This document shows, in pieces, positions 43,179-51,928 of a DNA stretch of 64,000 nt; positions within the stretch are counted from its first letter, which is position 1; every line of letters starts with the position of its first letter. Origin of the DNA: Dehalococcoidia bacterium (GTDB taxonomy: Bacteria > Chloroflexota > Dehalococcoidia > Lucifugimonadales > Australimonadaceae); the NCBI GenBank assembly GCA_022820645.1, contig JAJEFD010000006.1, positions 1 to 64,000 on the forward strand. The letters run 5' to 3'. The position numbers and the translations under genes are program-made. The notes beneath the pieces are model-generated. The model saw only the letters and a program-made list of their open reading frames with translations, ran no database searches and had not been told where the DNA came from.

Positions 43179-46100
43179 ATGGTTACTAACCTATCGTTCC
43201 CTACCCGCCACATCTCGATCAGAGTCCCTTGGCACGATGCTGGTTGGGACGGCACTGTCTGTCAGGATCCCATACATAACGCGGCTTGCCTCAAGCTCAG
43301 CCGTATCGCCGAGAAGAAAGATGAGGAGGCAGAAGCACGCATCGCAGGTCGCCATTTCAAAGACCTAACGCCAGAGGCCATGCCGCCGTGCATGCAAGAA
43401 CGCGGGGCTTTAATGAGCCCGCACAGCATGCTGCGGCAATATGTACACCCCTACAGACAAACTAGTGATGCGTACAGGCACTTTGCACCAACCATCGCAG
43501 AGTACCCCGCATACTCAGTGGAGGCTATTCCTTTCAGGTGGATGAGCAGAGACTTCGAGGATGAGCTAGTCAAGCAACAGCCACTTGACAATCTAGATTC
43601 TGCATTGGAACCAAAGCTCGGGTTCGACTCACGCTGGTGGCAAGACTATCGCAACCAACAAGCACTTCTGGATACCTTCTGGGAATATGTAAATGTAAAT
43701 GATTCGCTAATCTTCATATACGCGAAACAAGTACCACTGGTCGAAGACACTGGCGGGCGGCGAATTCTTCTCGGTGTTGGCCGAGTAAAATCTATTGGGA
43801 ACCTTACTGAGCACAGTTACACAGGTTCAACTAATGGGAACATCCGAAGCATGATCTGGGAGCGAATGGTTGGCCATTCTATCCGACCTACATTCGAAGA
43901 CGGCTTCCTTTTGCCCTATCACGAGGCACTCGAAAAGTGCACAGATGATGAGTTACCAGAAGTCGTAGCCTATGCTCCAGAGAATCGCTTCACCGAGTTC
44001 TCATATGCTACTGAGCATGTGAGCGACGACGCGGCAATCGACGCATTGAGAGCGATGCGGTCATCTCTACTCAAGTGCGCCAAGCTGTTCGGTGCAGACA
44101 TCCGGAAGCAAGAAGCGTGGATAGACAAAGAACTTGGCAGGTTATGGGAGAAGCGAGGCCCCTTCCCAGGAATGGGCGCGGTGCTATCTGCGATGGCTGT
44201 CCCTATGGGCAATTTCATCGCAAGGGAATTAACTGAACTAGCTGGGGATAACAAATCACCTTGGGATGTGTGGTTCTCATTACTGGATTCGCCACACTCC
44301 TATTTACCTCCAGAGCTAGCCGACCATATCGGCCCCACTACTGCGAAAACATGGCAACGGTTGTCAGGCGGTCAGCGTGCGTTCTTTGAATTGCTCAGTC
44401 GTGCAGACCTCACTCACGGCCAAGCGGAAATTTTAGTTACGCCCGAGATAAGAGTAAGCGAACTTGGCATAACACTTGACGATGCAGCATTTATAGATAA
44501 TCCCTATTTGCTCTACGAATCCACTCGCTTGACCACAATCCCTGTGCCCATAGGTGTAGTAGACCGTGCTGTCTTCCCTTCTGCTTCTGTACGTGCGAAG
44601 TTTCCTGTGCCAGAACCGTCAAGGATCACTGAGGCAATTGACATACGCCGCTTGCGCGCTCTGACAATCCGTGAGCTTGAAGCGCAAGCTGGCGAAGGCG
44701 ACACACTGATTCCTCGCAAGAAACTCATTCAGGCCATTCATGCAGGGACGGAAGCAAGCGAAGAGCCTCAAACCCTCGTAAGCCCTCACCATATGGGGGT
44801 TGCCGAGACCGATTGCTTCCCGGGTGAAGTACGCGTAGTTGAAATGAGTGATGGTGAGCCAGCGTACCAATTAGAACGGTTGGGGAAAGCTGGTGAACGC
44901 ATCAAGCGCACTGTGGAGCGCCGACTGGCGGGGAAACGGCATAACATAGTGGCCAACTGGGACGAGGAACTCGACAAAGTGTTGGGGGTACCTTCTAGTG
45001 CAGGAGGCACGGACGACGTAGAAGAACGACAGGCACGGCAGGAGAAGGCGAGTGCGCTCAACGAGATTGCCAACGCCCGATTCAGTGTGCTCATCGGTTC
45101 AGCCGGGACAGGGAAAACTACTCTGCTTTCCGTTTTATGCAAGCGTCCCGAGATTCAGGATAAAGGGATAGTACTCCTCGCTCCCACAGGTAAAGCGCGC
45201 GTTCGAATGGAAGATATCGCCAAGCAAGGAGGAATCAAGAACTTCAACGCCTACACGCTTGCACAGTTCCTTATGCAATCTGGCAGATATATTCCACAAT
45301 CTCAGCGTTATGAATTGAAAAACCAATCCGGCAGTTTCCAAGTGGGCACTGTTATCGTTGATGAGTGTTCAATGTTGACAGAGGAGATGCTTGCTGCGTT
45401 GCTTGAGTCGCTTTCCGGCATCGATCGATTGATACTAGTCGGTGATCACCGGCAACTCCCTCCCATTGGAGCAGGTCGTCCCTTTGTGGACATCATCGAG
45501 TATGTCAGGCCCAAGGGGCTAACATTCCCCAAAATAGGGCGTTCATATGCGGAACTAACAGTACAACGACGTCAAGCCTCAAGTGATAGAGATGCCCTTG
45601 ACTTGGCCGACTGGTTTGGAGGGGAACCGACGCCAGGCCATGACCACGTCTTTGAAATTCTATCTGGTAACCGTACAAGCGATACAGTGAAGGTTGTTCA
45701 ATGGGATACACCCGATGACCTTGCCAGAAGGCTTCCAGCTATTCTTGCAGAGCACTTGGGTTTCAGCCCCAACGAGGATGAGTTCCTTGCTTTTTCTCGT
45801 AGCCTAGGAGCAGTGATCAACGGTCAGTACGCGAACTTTAACTAGGGCGTTGGCAGTCATGCAGAGGAGTGGCAGATACTCAGCCCCCATCGGCAGAAGC
45901 CTTGGGGTGTAGAACCCATCAATCGATTGATTCATAAGAGATATAAGGCCACAATAGTTGAGGCTTCATCTAAACGCCATTCCAGTTACCTGAGGCCCCA
46001 AGGGCAAGAGCTAATCGTATATGGAGACAAAGTAATCAACAACAGAAACATGCCAAGAGACAAGTATCTCTTTGCTGAGAACTGGCGGAAGGAGAAGGGG

Positions 46101-46910
46101 TACATTGCTAACGGAGAAATAGGCATAGTTGTCGGAGAGCGACGAAGGAATAACCGCAACCCCCGGAGTTTAGATGTAGAATTTTCGACTCAACCAAACT
46201 GCATTCTGAAATTCTATCCTAGCGAGTTCGGAGAAGAGAGTATCGTTAATCTCGAATTGGCATATGCCCTCACCGTACATAAGGTCCAAGGAAGCGAATT
46301 CGATACGGTGTTTTTGGTCCTTCCTAAGTCAGGATTTCTGCTCTCACGTGAGCTAATCTATACCGCGCTTACTAGGCAGAGGAGCCAAATCGTTCTTCTA
46401 ATGCAGGGCTCACCAATCGACCTACATCACCTCAGTTCTGAAGCATATTCCGACACTGCTTCTCGTCTTACCAATCTCTTTGCTCCACCAAAACCGCTCG
46501 AAATCAATCAACGATTCTTGGAGGAACGCTTGATTCACAAGACCGAACGTGGCGAGGCTGTTCGGTCGAAATCGGAAGTCGTCATTGCGAACATCCTCCA
46601 TTCCAGTGGAGTCACTTACCTTTACGAAGCACCTTTGGCACTTGACGGAACAGTGAAGTTCCCTGACTTCACTATCCCTGACAGCGACACTGGCGACACT
46701 TATTACTGGGAGCACCTAGGCATGCTGACGGTTCCTAGCTACCGCCAGGCGTGGGAAGAGAAGAGACGATGGTACGAGGAGCACGGCATCCTTCACATTG
46801 ACCAAGGTGGCGGCGGTAATGGAATACTCATTACCACTGAGGATTCGGCCGAAGGCGGCATAGACTCTGAGGTAATCTCAAGGCTTGTCAAGGAAAGGTT
46901 CGGGGTCTAG
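43179..46910 (+). pseudogene. Giant SF1 helicase with C-terminal nuclease-like domain, interrupted by one in-frame TAG
   Basis: Reading straight through the TAG at 45843-45845 (codon 889) gives one continuous frame of 1,243 residues. The N-terminal 600 residues are unrecognised, with Cys/His-rich VPWHDAGWDGTVC near residue 17. The SF1 (RecD2-like) helicase has Walker A GSAGTGKTT (about 638), Walker B VIVDECSM (about 725), VGDHRQLPP (about 755) and the UvrD_C_2 motif LTVHKVQGSEFD (about 1028). The C-terminal segment (about 1130-1200) has KSEVVIANIL, FPDFTIPD and YYWEHLG, like PD-(D/E)XK nucleases. The stop falls between helicase motifs, so the 888-residue product would lack part of the motor. 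ATG has GGAGGAAGG upstream. The gene is AT-richer than its neighbours, pointing to transfer. Confidence 0.8.
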
Positions 46911-47010
46911 CGCACGCTCTCCTTCCGTAGGCCCAAGCAGGCTAGGCATACATATCGAGATAGTCCGCTTCGTGACACCCGCCCCTTGCAGCATACGTCC
47001 CCTACCCTGC

Positions 47011-47025
47011 TACCATGCTTGCATG
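47011..47025 (+). promoter_or_regulatory. Extended -10 box six bases before an ATG (leaderless-type)
   Basis: TG-C-TACCAT (47008-47016) is followed by six bases and then ATG 47023, the same arrangement as at 31122, 36686 and 24027. Confidence 0.4.
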
Positions 47026-47310
47026 ACGGAAGACGTACCCCGCTACTTCCACGGCTACGCGCTCGAGAACGAGCCCCAGCACACGGAACTGGCCGACCGC
47101 ATCGACCAAGTGAGGATCGAACTGAGGGTCGACTCGATGGTGTGATAGGCGAGCTCCGCATGGTCAAGGCGATCAGCCTGGGCATATTCGGGACAGTGCT
47201 CGTGGCCGCATCCAAGTACGTTATCCGGCTGGTGAGTTCCGCGGAAAGCGGTGGCTCCATCTGGCCTCATTCCGGCCTCGTTCACGCCCGGACCGGCCCC
47301 GGAATGCCCC
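47023..47310 (+). pseudogene. Small frameshifted membrane protein
   Basis: From ATG 47023 a 40-residue frame (MTEDVPRYFHGYALENEPQH..., ending in a coiled-coil-like ADRIDQVRIELRVDSMV) stops at 47145. In the next frame the sequence continues as VIGELRMVKAISLGIFGTVL and further hydrophobic residues to about 47250. One base change would join them into a soluble head, a short coiled coil and one membrane helix. It begins with a leaderless-type -10. No family recognised; a degraded small membrane protein is the simplest reading. Confidence 0.35.
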
Positions 47311-47470
47311 ACCGTGGCCCCATTGGAACACCGGGGCCCACGAGTAAATGGAGCCAAATGATGCCGAATGATGCCACCACAGCAAAGGCTCGTGGACAAG
47401 ACAGCATAGCAGGCGGCAGTGCGCTGCCCGCTGCGCTTGTTCCCCTGAAGACTGGAGCCTATGGGATCCC

Positions 47471-47932
47471 TTACTTCGCGCCGAAGAACTGGCCCTCGAT
47501 CGGCACGGGGTCGACGTGGAAGTTGTCCGGGGACTCGCCGGGGATGGCGCTGCCGTCCGGCTTCACCCGCGTCTGGATGCCCCCGCTGGTGTCCATCTGC
47601 GCGCCGACGCGCAGCATGAAGAGGTTCCGCCCGCCGGTGTTCAGGTAGCGGTAGTACGCGCCCTTCGGGATCATGATGCCCTCGTACTCGCCAAGCACCT
47701 TCCCGTTGCCCTTGTCGTCGAAGAACGTGACCTCGCCTTCCAGGATGACGAACGCGTGGTCCTCGTCCGTGTGGGCGTGCACCGCGTTCTCACCGCCCTC
47801 CGCGTTGACCTTGAAGCTCAGCCAGAGCAGGTCGGTGCGGGCAAGGTCGATGTTCGTCCGCCCCGCCGACAGGTACGGGCCCTTGATGCTGAACGTGGAC
47901 GTCTGGGGCGTCGTCTGCGTCTCGGTAGTCAT
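47471..47932 (-). CDS. Cupin domain protein
   Basis: The 153-residue single cupin has motif 1 AVHAHTDEDHAFVILEGEV (about 49-67, giving two His and a Glu/Asp as metal ligands) and motif 2 GIMIPKGAYYRYLNTGGR. The family includes dioxygenases, isomerases and sugar-binding regulators. ATG with GAGGAGGATGCC upstream is clear. It is last in the nine-gene minus-strand run that includes a GMC oxidoreductase and two amidohydrolases, so a small catabolic enzyme is likely. Substrate unknown. Confidence 0.82.
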   Translation of the reverse strand: MTTETQTTPQTSTFSIKGPYLSAGRTNIDLARTDLLWLSFKVNAEGGENAVHAHTDEDHAFVILEGEVTFFDDKGNGKVLGEYEGIMIPKGAYYRYLNTGGRNLFMLRVGAQMDTSGGIQTRVKPDGSAIPGESPDNFHVDPVPIEGQFFGAK

Positions 47933-47982
47933 GGCATCCTCCTCATTCCGTGTGGCGCTATCTTACTCCGTCTGGCAAGCCC

Positions 47983-49506
47983 TTACCCAACCAGTCCCTT
48001 CACGATGTCGGAGAGGCGCTCGCCGATCATGATGGACGTGACGTTGGTGTTCGCGTGCGGGATGGTCGGCATGATGGACGCGTCCGCCACGTACAGATTG
48101 TCGATCCCGTACACCTTCAGGTTGGCGTCCACGACAGCCATGGGGTCGGACGCGGGGCCCATCTTGCAGGTGCCGATGCCGTGGTGGTAGCTGCCGTGCG
48201 CGCTGCGGGCGAACTCGCCCCAGTCCTCGTCCCGCGTCGGGGAGATAAGCGGGCCGTAGAACTGCTGCATCGACTCGTGCTGAACGAGCTCGTAGATGAA
48301 CTCCATCGCGCTGAGCATCGCCGCCAGGTCGTCCGGATGGCTGAGCATCGCGTCCTCGATCTCCGGCACGTCCTCCGGGTCCGCGCTCGCAAGCCGGATG
48401 CGCCCCCTGTCCCGCTGCTCGAGCAGGTTCGCGGACACGGGCATCATCATCTTCAGTCCCGGCACCACCGTCGGCGGCCGCTGGAAGATGTGGAAGTTGC
48501 CGTGCGGCAGGCTGGAGTCGCTCTTCCACATCAGGCGGAAGCGCGGGATGACCCAGTCCGGGTCGAACCCCTCCCGCCCTTCGAACGTCATCTCGATCGT
48601 GGCGTGGTCCTGGTAGTTCTCGCCCACGCCCTCCAACGCCTGCACGACGGGGATGCCGTGGCGTTCCAGCTCGCCCGCCGGGCCGATGCCGGAGAGCATG
48701 AGGATCTGCGGGCTGTGGTAGACGCCCGCGCAGAGCACGACGACGTCCGCCGCCACCGTGCTCACCTCGCCCTCGCGCTTGTAGACGACGCCGTTGACCC
48801 GCCCGTTCGCGATGGAGAGCGACTGCACCTGCGCGTCGGCGACGACGTCCAGGTTCGGGCGTCCCCGCGCGGGGTCGAGGTACGCGACGGTCGTGTTCTG
48901 CCGCACGCCGTCCTTGACGTTGTATGCCGAGCTGCAGATGCCGTACGGGTCCGGCACGTTCAGGTCCGGGCACATCGGCAGCCCCATGCTCTGAGCGCGG
49001 GCGATGAACGCGCGCACCGGCGCGTCCGCGCTCTCCTCCTCGTCCACCCTGAAGGCCCGGTAGACGTACAGCGGCCCGCTCTCCCCGTGGATGTCGTTGC
49101 CACCGTAGTCCGAGTCGGTCTCGAGGCGTTGGAGAAGGGGCAGGCACTCGTCGAACGACCAGCCGGGGTTGCCGAGCCCGGCCCACGTGTCGAGGTCGTG
49201 CTTCGTGGGGCGGACGACGGCCATCGCGTTGACGGACGAGCCTCCGCCCATCACGCGTCCGCTCACCTTGTAGAACGTGCTGCCGTCGCCTGCGCGGGGC
49301 GTCGGGTAGAGCATGACGTACGGCGACTCGAGCACGACGCGCGCAACCCGGCTCCCGTCGGCTATCTCCTGGGGGATGGGGTTCGGGTCCGGCCCGGCTT
49401 CGAGCAGCAGCACCTCCCTGTCCGCATCCTCGCTCAGCCGGGCGGCGGCGGCGCATCCCGCCGAGCCTCCGCCTATCACAACGACGTCGTAGGAACGTTT
49501 CTGCAC
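47983..49506 (-). CDS. GMC family flavin oxidoreductase (choline dehydrogenase-like)
   Basis: The 507-residue GMC enzyme has FAD motif VVVIGGGSAGCAAAARLSED (about 8-27), the GMC signature VSGRVMGGGSSVNAMAVVRP (about 81-100) and the second signature VVLCAGVYHSPQILMLSGIGP split over about 262-282. The active-site His is in SYHHGIGTCKMG (about 441-452) with PHANTN near 482. It oxidises an alcohol to an aldehyde. GTG start with GAGGAGG upstream. It lies between the SRPBCC and cupin genes in the minus-strand catabolic run. Confidence 0.9.
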   Translation of the reverse strand: MQKRSYDVVVIGGGSAGCAAAARLSEDADREVLLLEAGPDPNPIPQEIADGSRVARVVLESPYVMLYPTPRAGDGSTFYKVSGRVMGGGSSVNAMAVVRPTKHDLDTWAGLGNPGWSFDECLPLLQRLETDSDYGGNDIHGESGPLYVYRAFRVDEEESADAPVRAFIARAQSMGLPMCPDLNVPDPYGICSSAYNVKDGVRQNTTVAYLDPARGRPNLDVVADAQVQSLSIANGRVNGVVYKREGEVSTVAADVVVLCAGVYHSPQILMLSGIGPAGELERHGIPVVQALEGVGENYQDHATIEMTFEGREGFDPDWVIPRFRLMWKSDSSLPHGNFHIFQRPPTVVPGLKMMMPVSANLLEQRDRGRIRLASADPEDVPEIEDAMLSHPDDLAAMLSAMEFIYELVQHESMQQFYGPLISPTRDEDWGEFARSAHGSYHHGIGTCKMGPASDPMAVVDANLKVYGIDNLYVADASIMPTIPHANTNVTSIMIGERLSDIVKGLVG

Positions 49507-49520
49507 TGTTCAGCGCCTCC

Positions 49521-49970
49521 TCAAGCCGGGACTTCGACCTTCTTCCGCAAGCGGTTGAAGAACTCCTCGATCACCTGCACGCCGGTCGCCCGCAGAATCA
49601 TGTCGCCGACGATGCCCAGGCGGCCCTTGATGTTCACCTCGGCCACGTATGCCAGCTCGGTGGCGGACCCGTCCGGAGCGAGGGTCATCGTGATGTCCGA
49701 GGTCATCGTGCTCTTCGTCAGCGAGTCCTCACCCTCAACGTGCGCCGTGAGGCTCACGTGGGGGTCCACGTCCACGATCTGCGAGCGGAACCTGATGTCG
49801 CCCGCGACCGGCCCGACCTTCGCGCTCATGCCGCCCTCGAACGTCCGGTCGTCTATCTTCACGAGGTCCTGCATGCCGGGCATGCAGTCCGCGAACTGCT
49901 CGATGTCCAGCACCACGTCCCAGACCGTCTCGGCCGTGGCCTGCAGCGACACCTTCCCCTGGTACTTCAT
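49521..49970 (-). CDS. CoxG-like SRPBCC protein (second copy)
   Basis: The 149-residue SRPBCC-fold protein of the CoxG family begins KYQGKVSLQATAETVWDVVL. FEGGMSAKVGPVAGDIRFRS and a C-terminal helix EEFFNRLRKKVEV follow. The paralogue at 10257-10703 is attached to a molybdenum hydroxylase operon, but here no such enzyme is adjacent. It may serve the orphan large subunit at 40965-43130, or simply bind a hydrophobic metabolite. ATG 49968-49970 aligns with the family; the longer open frame is unsupported. Confidence 0.82.
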   Translation of the reverse strand: MKYQGKVSLQATAETVWDVVLDIEQFADCMPGMQDLVKIDDRTFEGGMSAKVGPVAGDIRFRSQIVDVDPHVSLTAHVEGEDSLTKSTMTSDITMTLAPDGSATELAYVAEVNIKGRLGIVGDMILRATGVQVIEEFFNRLRKKVEVPA

Positions 49971-50035
49971 CCCGCCCCTTTCCCGGATGGATTGCGCACC
50001 GGAGACTATCGCAAGCAGCCCCCGTGCACAAACGA

Positions 50036-50065
50036 AGACCACCCCGCCCGCAAGCGAGGTGGTCT
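50036..50065 (-). terminator. Hairpin between two minus-strand genes
   Basis: AGACCACC (50036-50043) pairs with GGTGGTCT (50058-50065) around a 14-base loop. On the minus strand it follows the cysteine-dioxygenase-like gene, and TTCGTTTGT comes after it. A weak intrinsic terminator or processing hairpin is likely. Confidence 0.4.
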
Positions 50066-50096
50066 GTCTCACGATCAGTCGTTGGACGCGAGGAGT

Positions 50097-50732
50097 TCAG
50101 TCCTCCGGGAACATCTCCACTTCCCGCTGGATGGGGCCGAGTCCCTCCCAGTACGCTCCCGTCTCGAGGTTGTAGCGGCCCTGCATGAAGCCGCCAGACT
50201 TCTCGCTGCGGATGATGACCGCACACGTCTGCTCGCCGAGGCTGCGCTCCGCGTGGATCTCGTACGGGCGCACCAGGTCGACGCAGCCCGGCTCCACCTT
50301 GAAGTTGCCGACCTCCTCGATGGGCACGTAGTCGTCACGGCGCTCGGCGCCCTCGACGGGGCGGTAGCGCTCGATCATCTCGTGGCCCACGAGCACGCCA
50401 TAGAGCGTGTAGATGTGCGCGTGGTCGTGGATGCCGCGCCAGCCCGGGTGCTTCGGAGGCTCGACGGGCCTCCCGGTCGGCTCGCGCTTCAGCGCATTGA
50501 CGACGAAGCCGTAGTCCGGGTCTTCGTAGAAGAGCAGGTTCTCCGCGCGGTCGGTGAACACGTTCACCGGCCACTTCTTCGACGCCTCCTGCACCGTGGG
50601 GTCCGCCAGGAACTCCTGCAGCACCGGCGTCAGCGCGACCCAGCGCTTCTCCGGGTCCGGCTCGCTGGCGAACAGCTCGCGCGTCTGCTTGATGAACCTG
50701 TCCAGGGCCGTCTCAGTCGTTACCGTGGTCAT
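50097..50732 (-). CDS. Cysteine dioxygenase-like cupin-fold protein
   Basis: The 211-residue protein resembles predicted metal-dependent enzymes of the cysteine-dioxygenase-like double-stranded beta helix group. HDHAHIYTLYGVLVGHEMIE (about 99-118) supplies the metal His and Glu, and a third His is in EIHAERSLG (about 163-171). An N-terminal helical region precedes. ATG 50730-50732 has GGAGAAGCC upstream. It lies downstream of the two amidohydrolases in the run. A thiol or ring-cleavage dioxygenase role is possible but not certain. Confidence 0.65.
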   Translation of the reverse strand: MTTVTTETALDRFIKQTRELFASEPDPEKRWVALTPVLQEFLADPTVQEASKKWPVNVFTDRAENLLFYEDPDYGFVVNALKREPTGRPVEPPKHPGWRGIHDHAHIYTLYGVLVGHEMIERYRPVEGAERRDDYVPIEEVGNFKVEPGCVDLVRPYEIHAERSLGEQTCAVIIRSEKSGGFMQGRYNLETGAYWEGLGPIQREVEMFPED

Positions 50733-50752
50733 GGCTTCTCCTCTTTCTCCGG

Positions 50753-51904
50753 CTACGCGTTGGCCGGAACTTCCGCGAGGTTGTAGAGGCTGGCGCAATT
50801 ATCCCAGAGGATCTTCCTCTTGTCCTCATCCGGTATGCCGAGTTCGAGGAAACTGGATACCGCGTCCGGGTACTTGGAGTCCCCGTGCGGGTAGTCCGTC
50901 GAGAACACCATCTTGTCGCTGCCAACCCAGTCGATGGCGTACTTCGCGGGTTCCTCATCCGGCTCGACGGATATCCAGCACTGACGCTTGAAGTACTCCG
51001 TCGGCGCCATCTTGAGCTCGGGGACGAATACGTCCGCTTCCCGCTCGTACGCCTCGTCCAGCCGCCAGAGCAGCCACGGCGCCCACGCGCAGTTCGCCTC
51101 CAGGAAGGCTGCCCGCAGTTTCGGGTGGCGCTCCAGCACGCCCCCGCCGCAGAAGCTGGCGAGCGCCATCATCTGCTCGACGGGCTGCGCGAACACGCGG
51201 CGCAGCATGAAGTTGGGCTCGAAGTGCTGCCCCACCTGCCGCGCGCCGGACGACGACGACTCATGGAATCCGATGGCGACGTCGTACTCCTCCAGCACGC
51301 TCCACAGCGGGTCGTAGTACGGGTCGTGCCAGGTCTTGTCGGTCATCTGGTTGGACCGCATGAACACCGCCCGGAAGCCGAGCTCCTTCACGGCGCGCTC
51401 CACCTCGGTGACGGCGTCCTCCACGTCGAACGGCGAAACCATCGCCGCGCCGAGGAGCCTGTCCGGCGCCGGAGCGCAGAAGTCGTACATCCAGTCGTTG
51501 TAGGCTCGCGCGATCGCCGCGGCGAACGGCGGGTCCATGAAAGGCTCGGCCAGCGTGTGCAGCCCGCGCGTGGGGAAGAGCACCGCGATGTCCAGCCCTT
51601 CCACGTCCATCGCTTCCAACTGCACCTCGGTGGACCACCCACGGGCGGCGTGGCTCTCGTAGAGCTTCTGGTTCCGCTCGTAGTTGTGCCCGCCGGCCTG
51701 GTTGGGGTTGCGCGACCGCACGCCCGTCGTCGTGCCCCACGGGGTGCCGTCCGGGTGGACCGTGCGGAGGTCGCGGACGTTCTCGGAGAGAACGCCGACC
51801 TGTGCGTAGTCGCGGTACTTCTTGTCCGTGTACCGCTGCCACAGGTCCGGCGGCTCCATGATGTGCATGTCGCTGTCGATGATCCTGTATCCATCCTTGG
51901 CCAT
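50753..51904 (-). CDS. Amidohydrolase family 2 protein (tandem copy 1)
   Basis: The 383-residue amidohydrolase-2 enzyme has metal motif DSDMHIMEP (about 10-18), GFHESSSSG (about 214-222) with a metal His, and STDYPHGDS (about 335-343) with the catalytic Asp. By eye about nine residues in ten equal the neighbouring copy at 51929-53077. The most obvious difference is the segment after residue 38 (LSENVRDLRTVHPDGTPWGT vs TSDNVRDLRTVHPDGRPWGA and the following ten residues), near the active-site entrance. The family includes decarboxylases and hydrolases of aromatic acids. Confidence 0.87.
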   Translation of the reverse strand: MAKDGYRIIDSDMHIMEPPDLWQRYTDKKYRDYAQVGVLSENVRDLRTVHPDGTPWGTTTGVRSRNPNQAGGHNYERNQKLYESHAARGWSTEVQLEAMDVEGLDIAVLFPTRGLHTLAEPFMDPPFAAAIARAYNDWMYDFCAPAPDRLLGAAMVSPFDVEDAVTEVERAVKELGFRAVFMRSNQMTDKTWHDPYYDPLWSVLEEYDVAIGFHESSSSGARQVGQHFEPNFMLRRVFAQPVEQMMALASFCGGGVLERHPKLRAAFLEANCAWAPWLLWRLDEAYEREADVFVPELKMAPTEYFKRQCWISVEPDEEPAKYAIDWVGSDKMVFSTDYPHGDSKYPDAVSSFLELGIPDEDKRKILWDNCASLYNLAEVPANA

Positions 51905-51928
51905 CGCCGTCCTCCTGTTTCTCTCCGG

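Larger units (their letters stand above)
46911..47470. other. Gene-poor spacer after the AT-rich island
   Basis: Apart from the broken small frame at 47023-47310 nothing here is convincingly coding. The part after 47310 has short Pro/Gly-rich frames on both strands with no family resemblance, and TGATGCCGAATGATGCCACC (47358-47377) with a short direct repeat TGATGCC. It probably holds leftovers of an insertion or deletion event at the island edge. Confidence 0.5.

Noticed and set aside
43179-46910. Stop-codon reassignment (TAG read as an amino acid)
   Set aside because: Many genes in the window end with TAG at sensible lengths, e.g. at 6651, 15-kb UbiD and 43130, so a general recoding is not supported.
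45927-46910. Independent gene starting at TTG 45927
   Set aside because: It is in the same frame as the upstream helicase and begins in the middle of a helicase block, without a ribosome site. It is the second half of the split gene.
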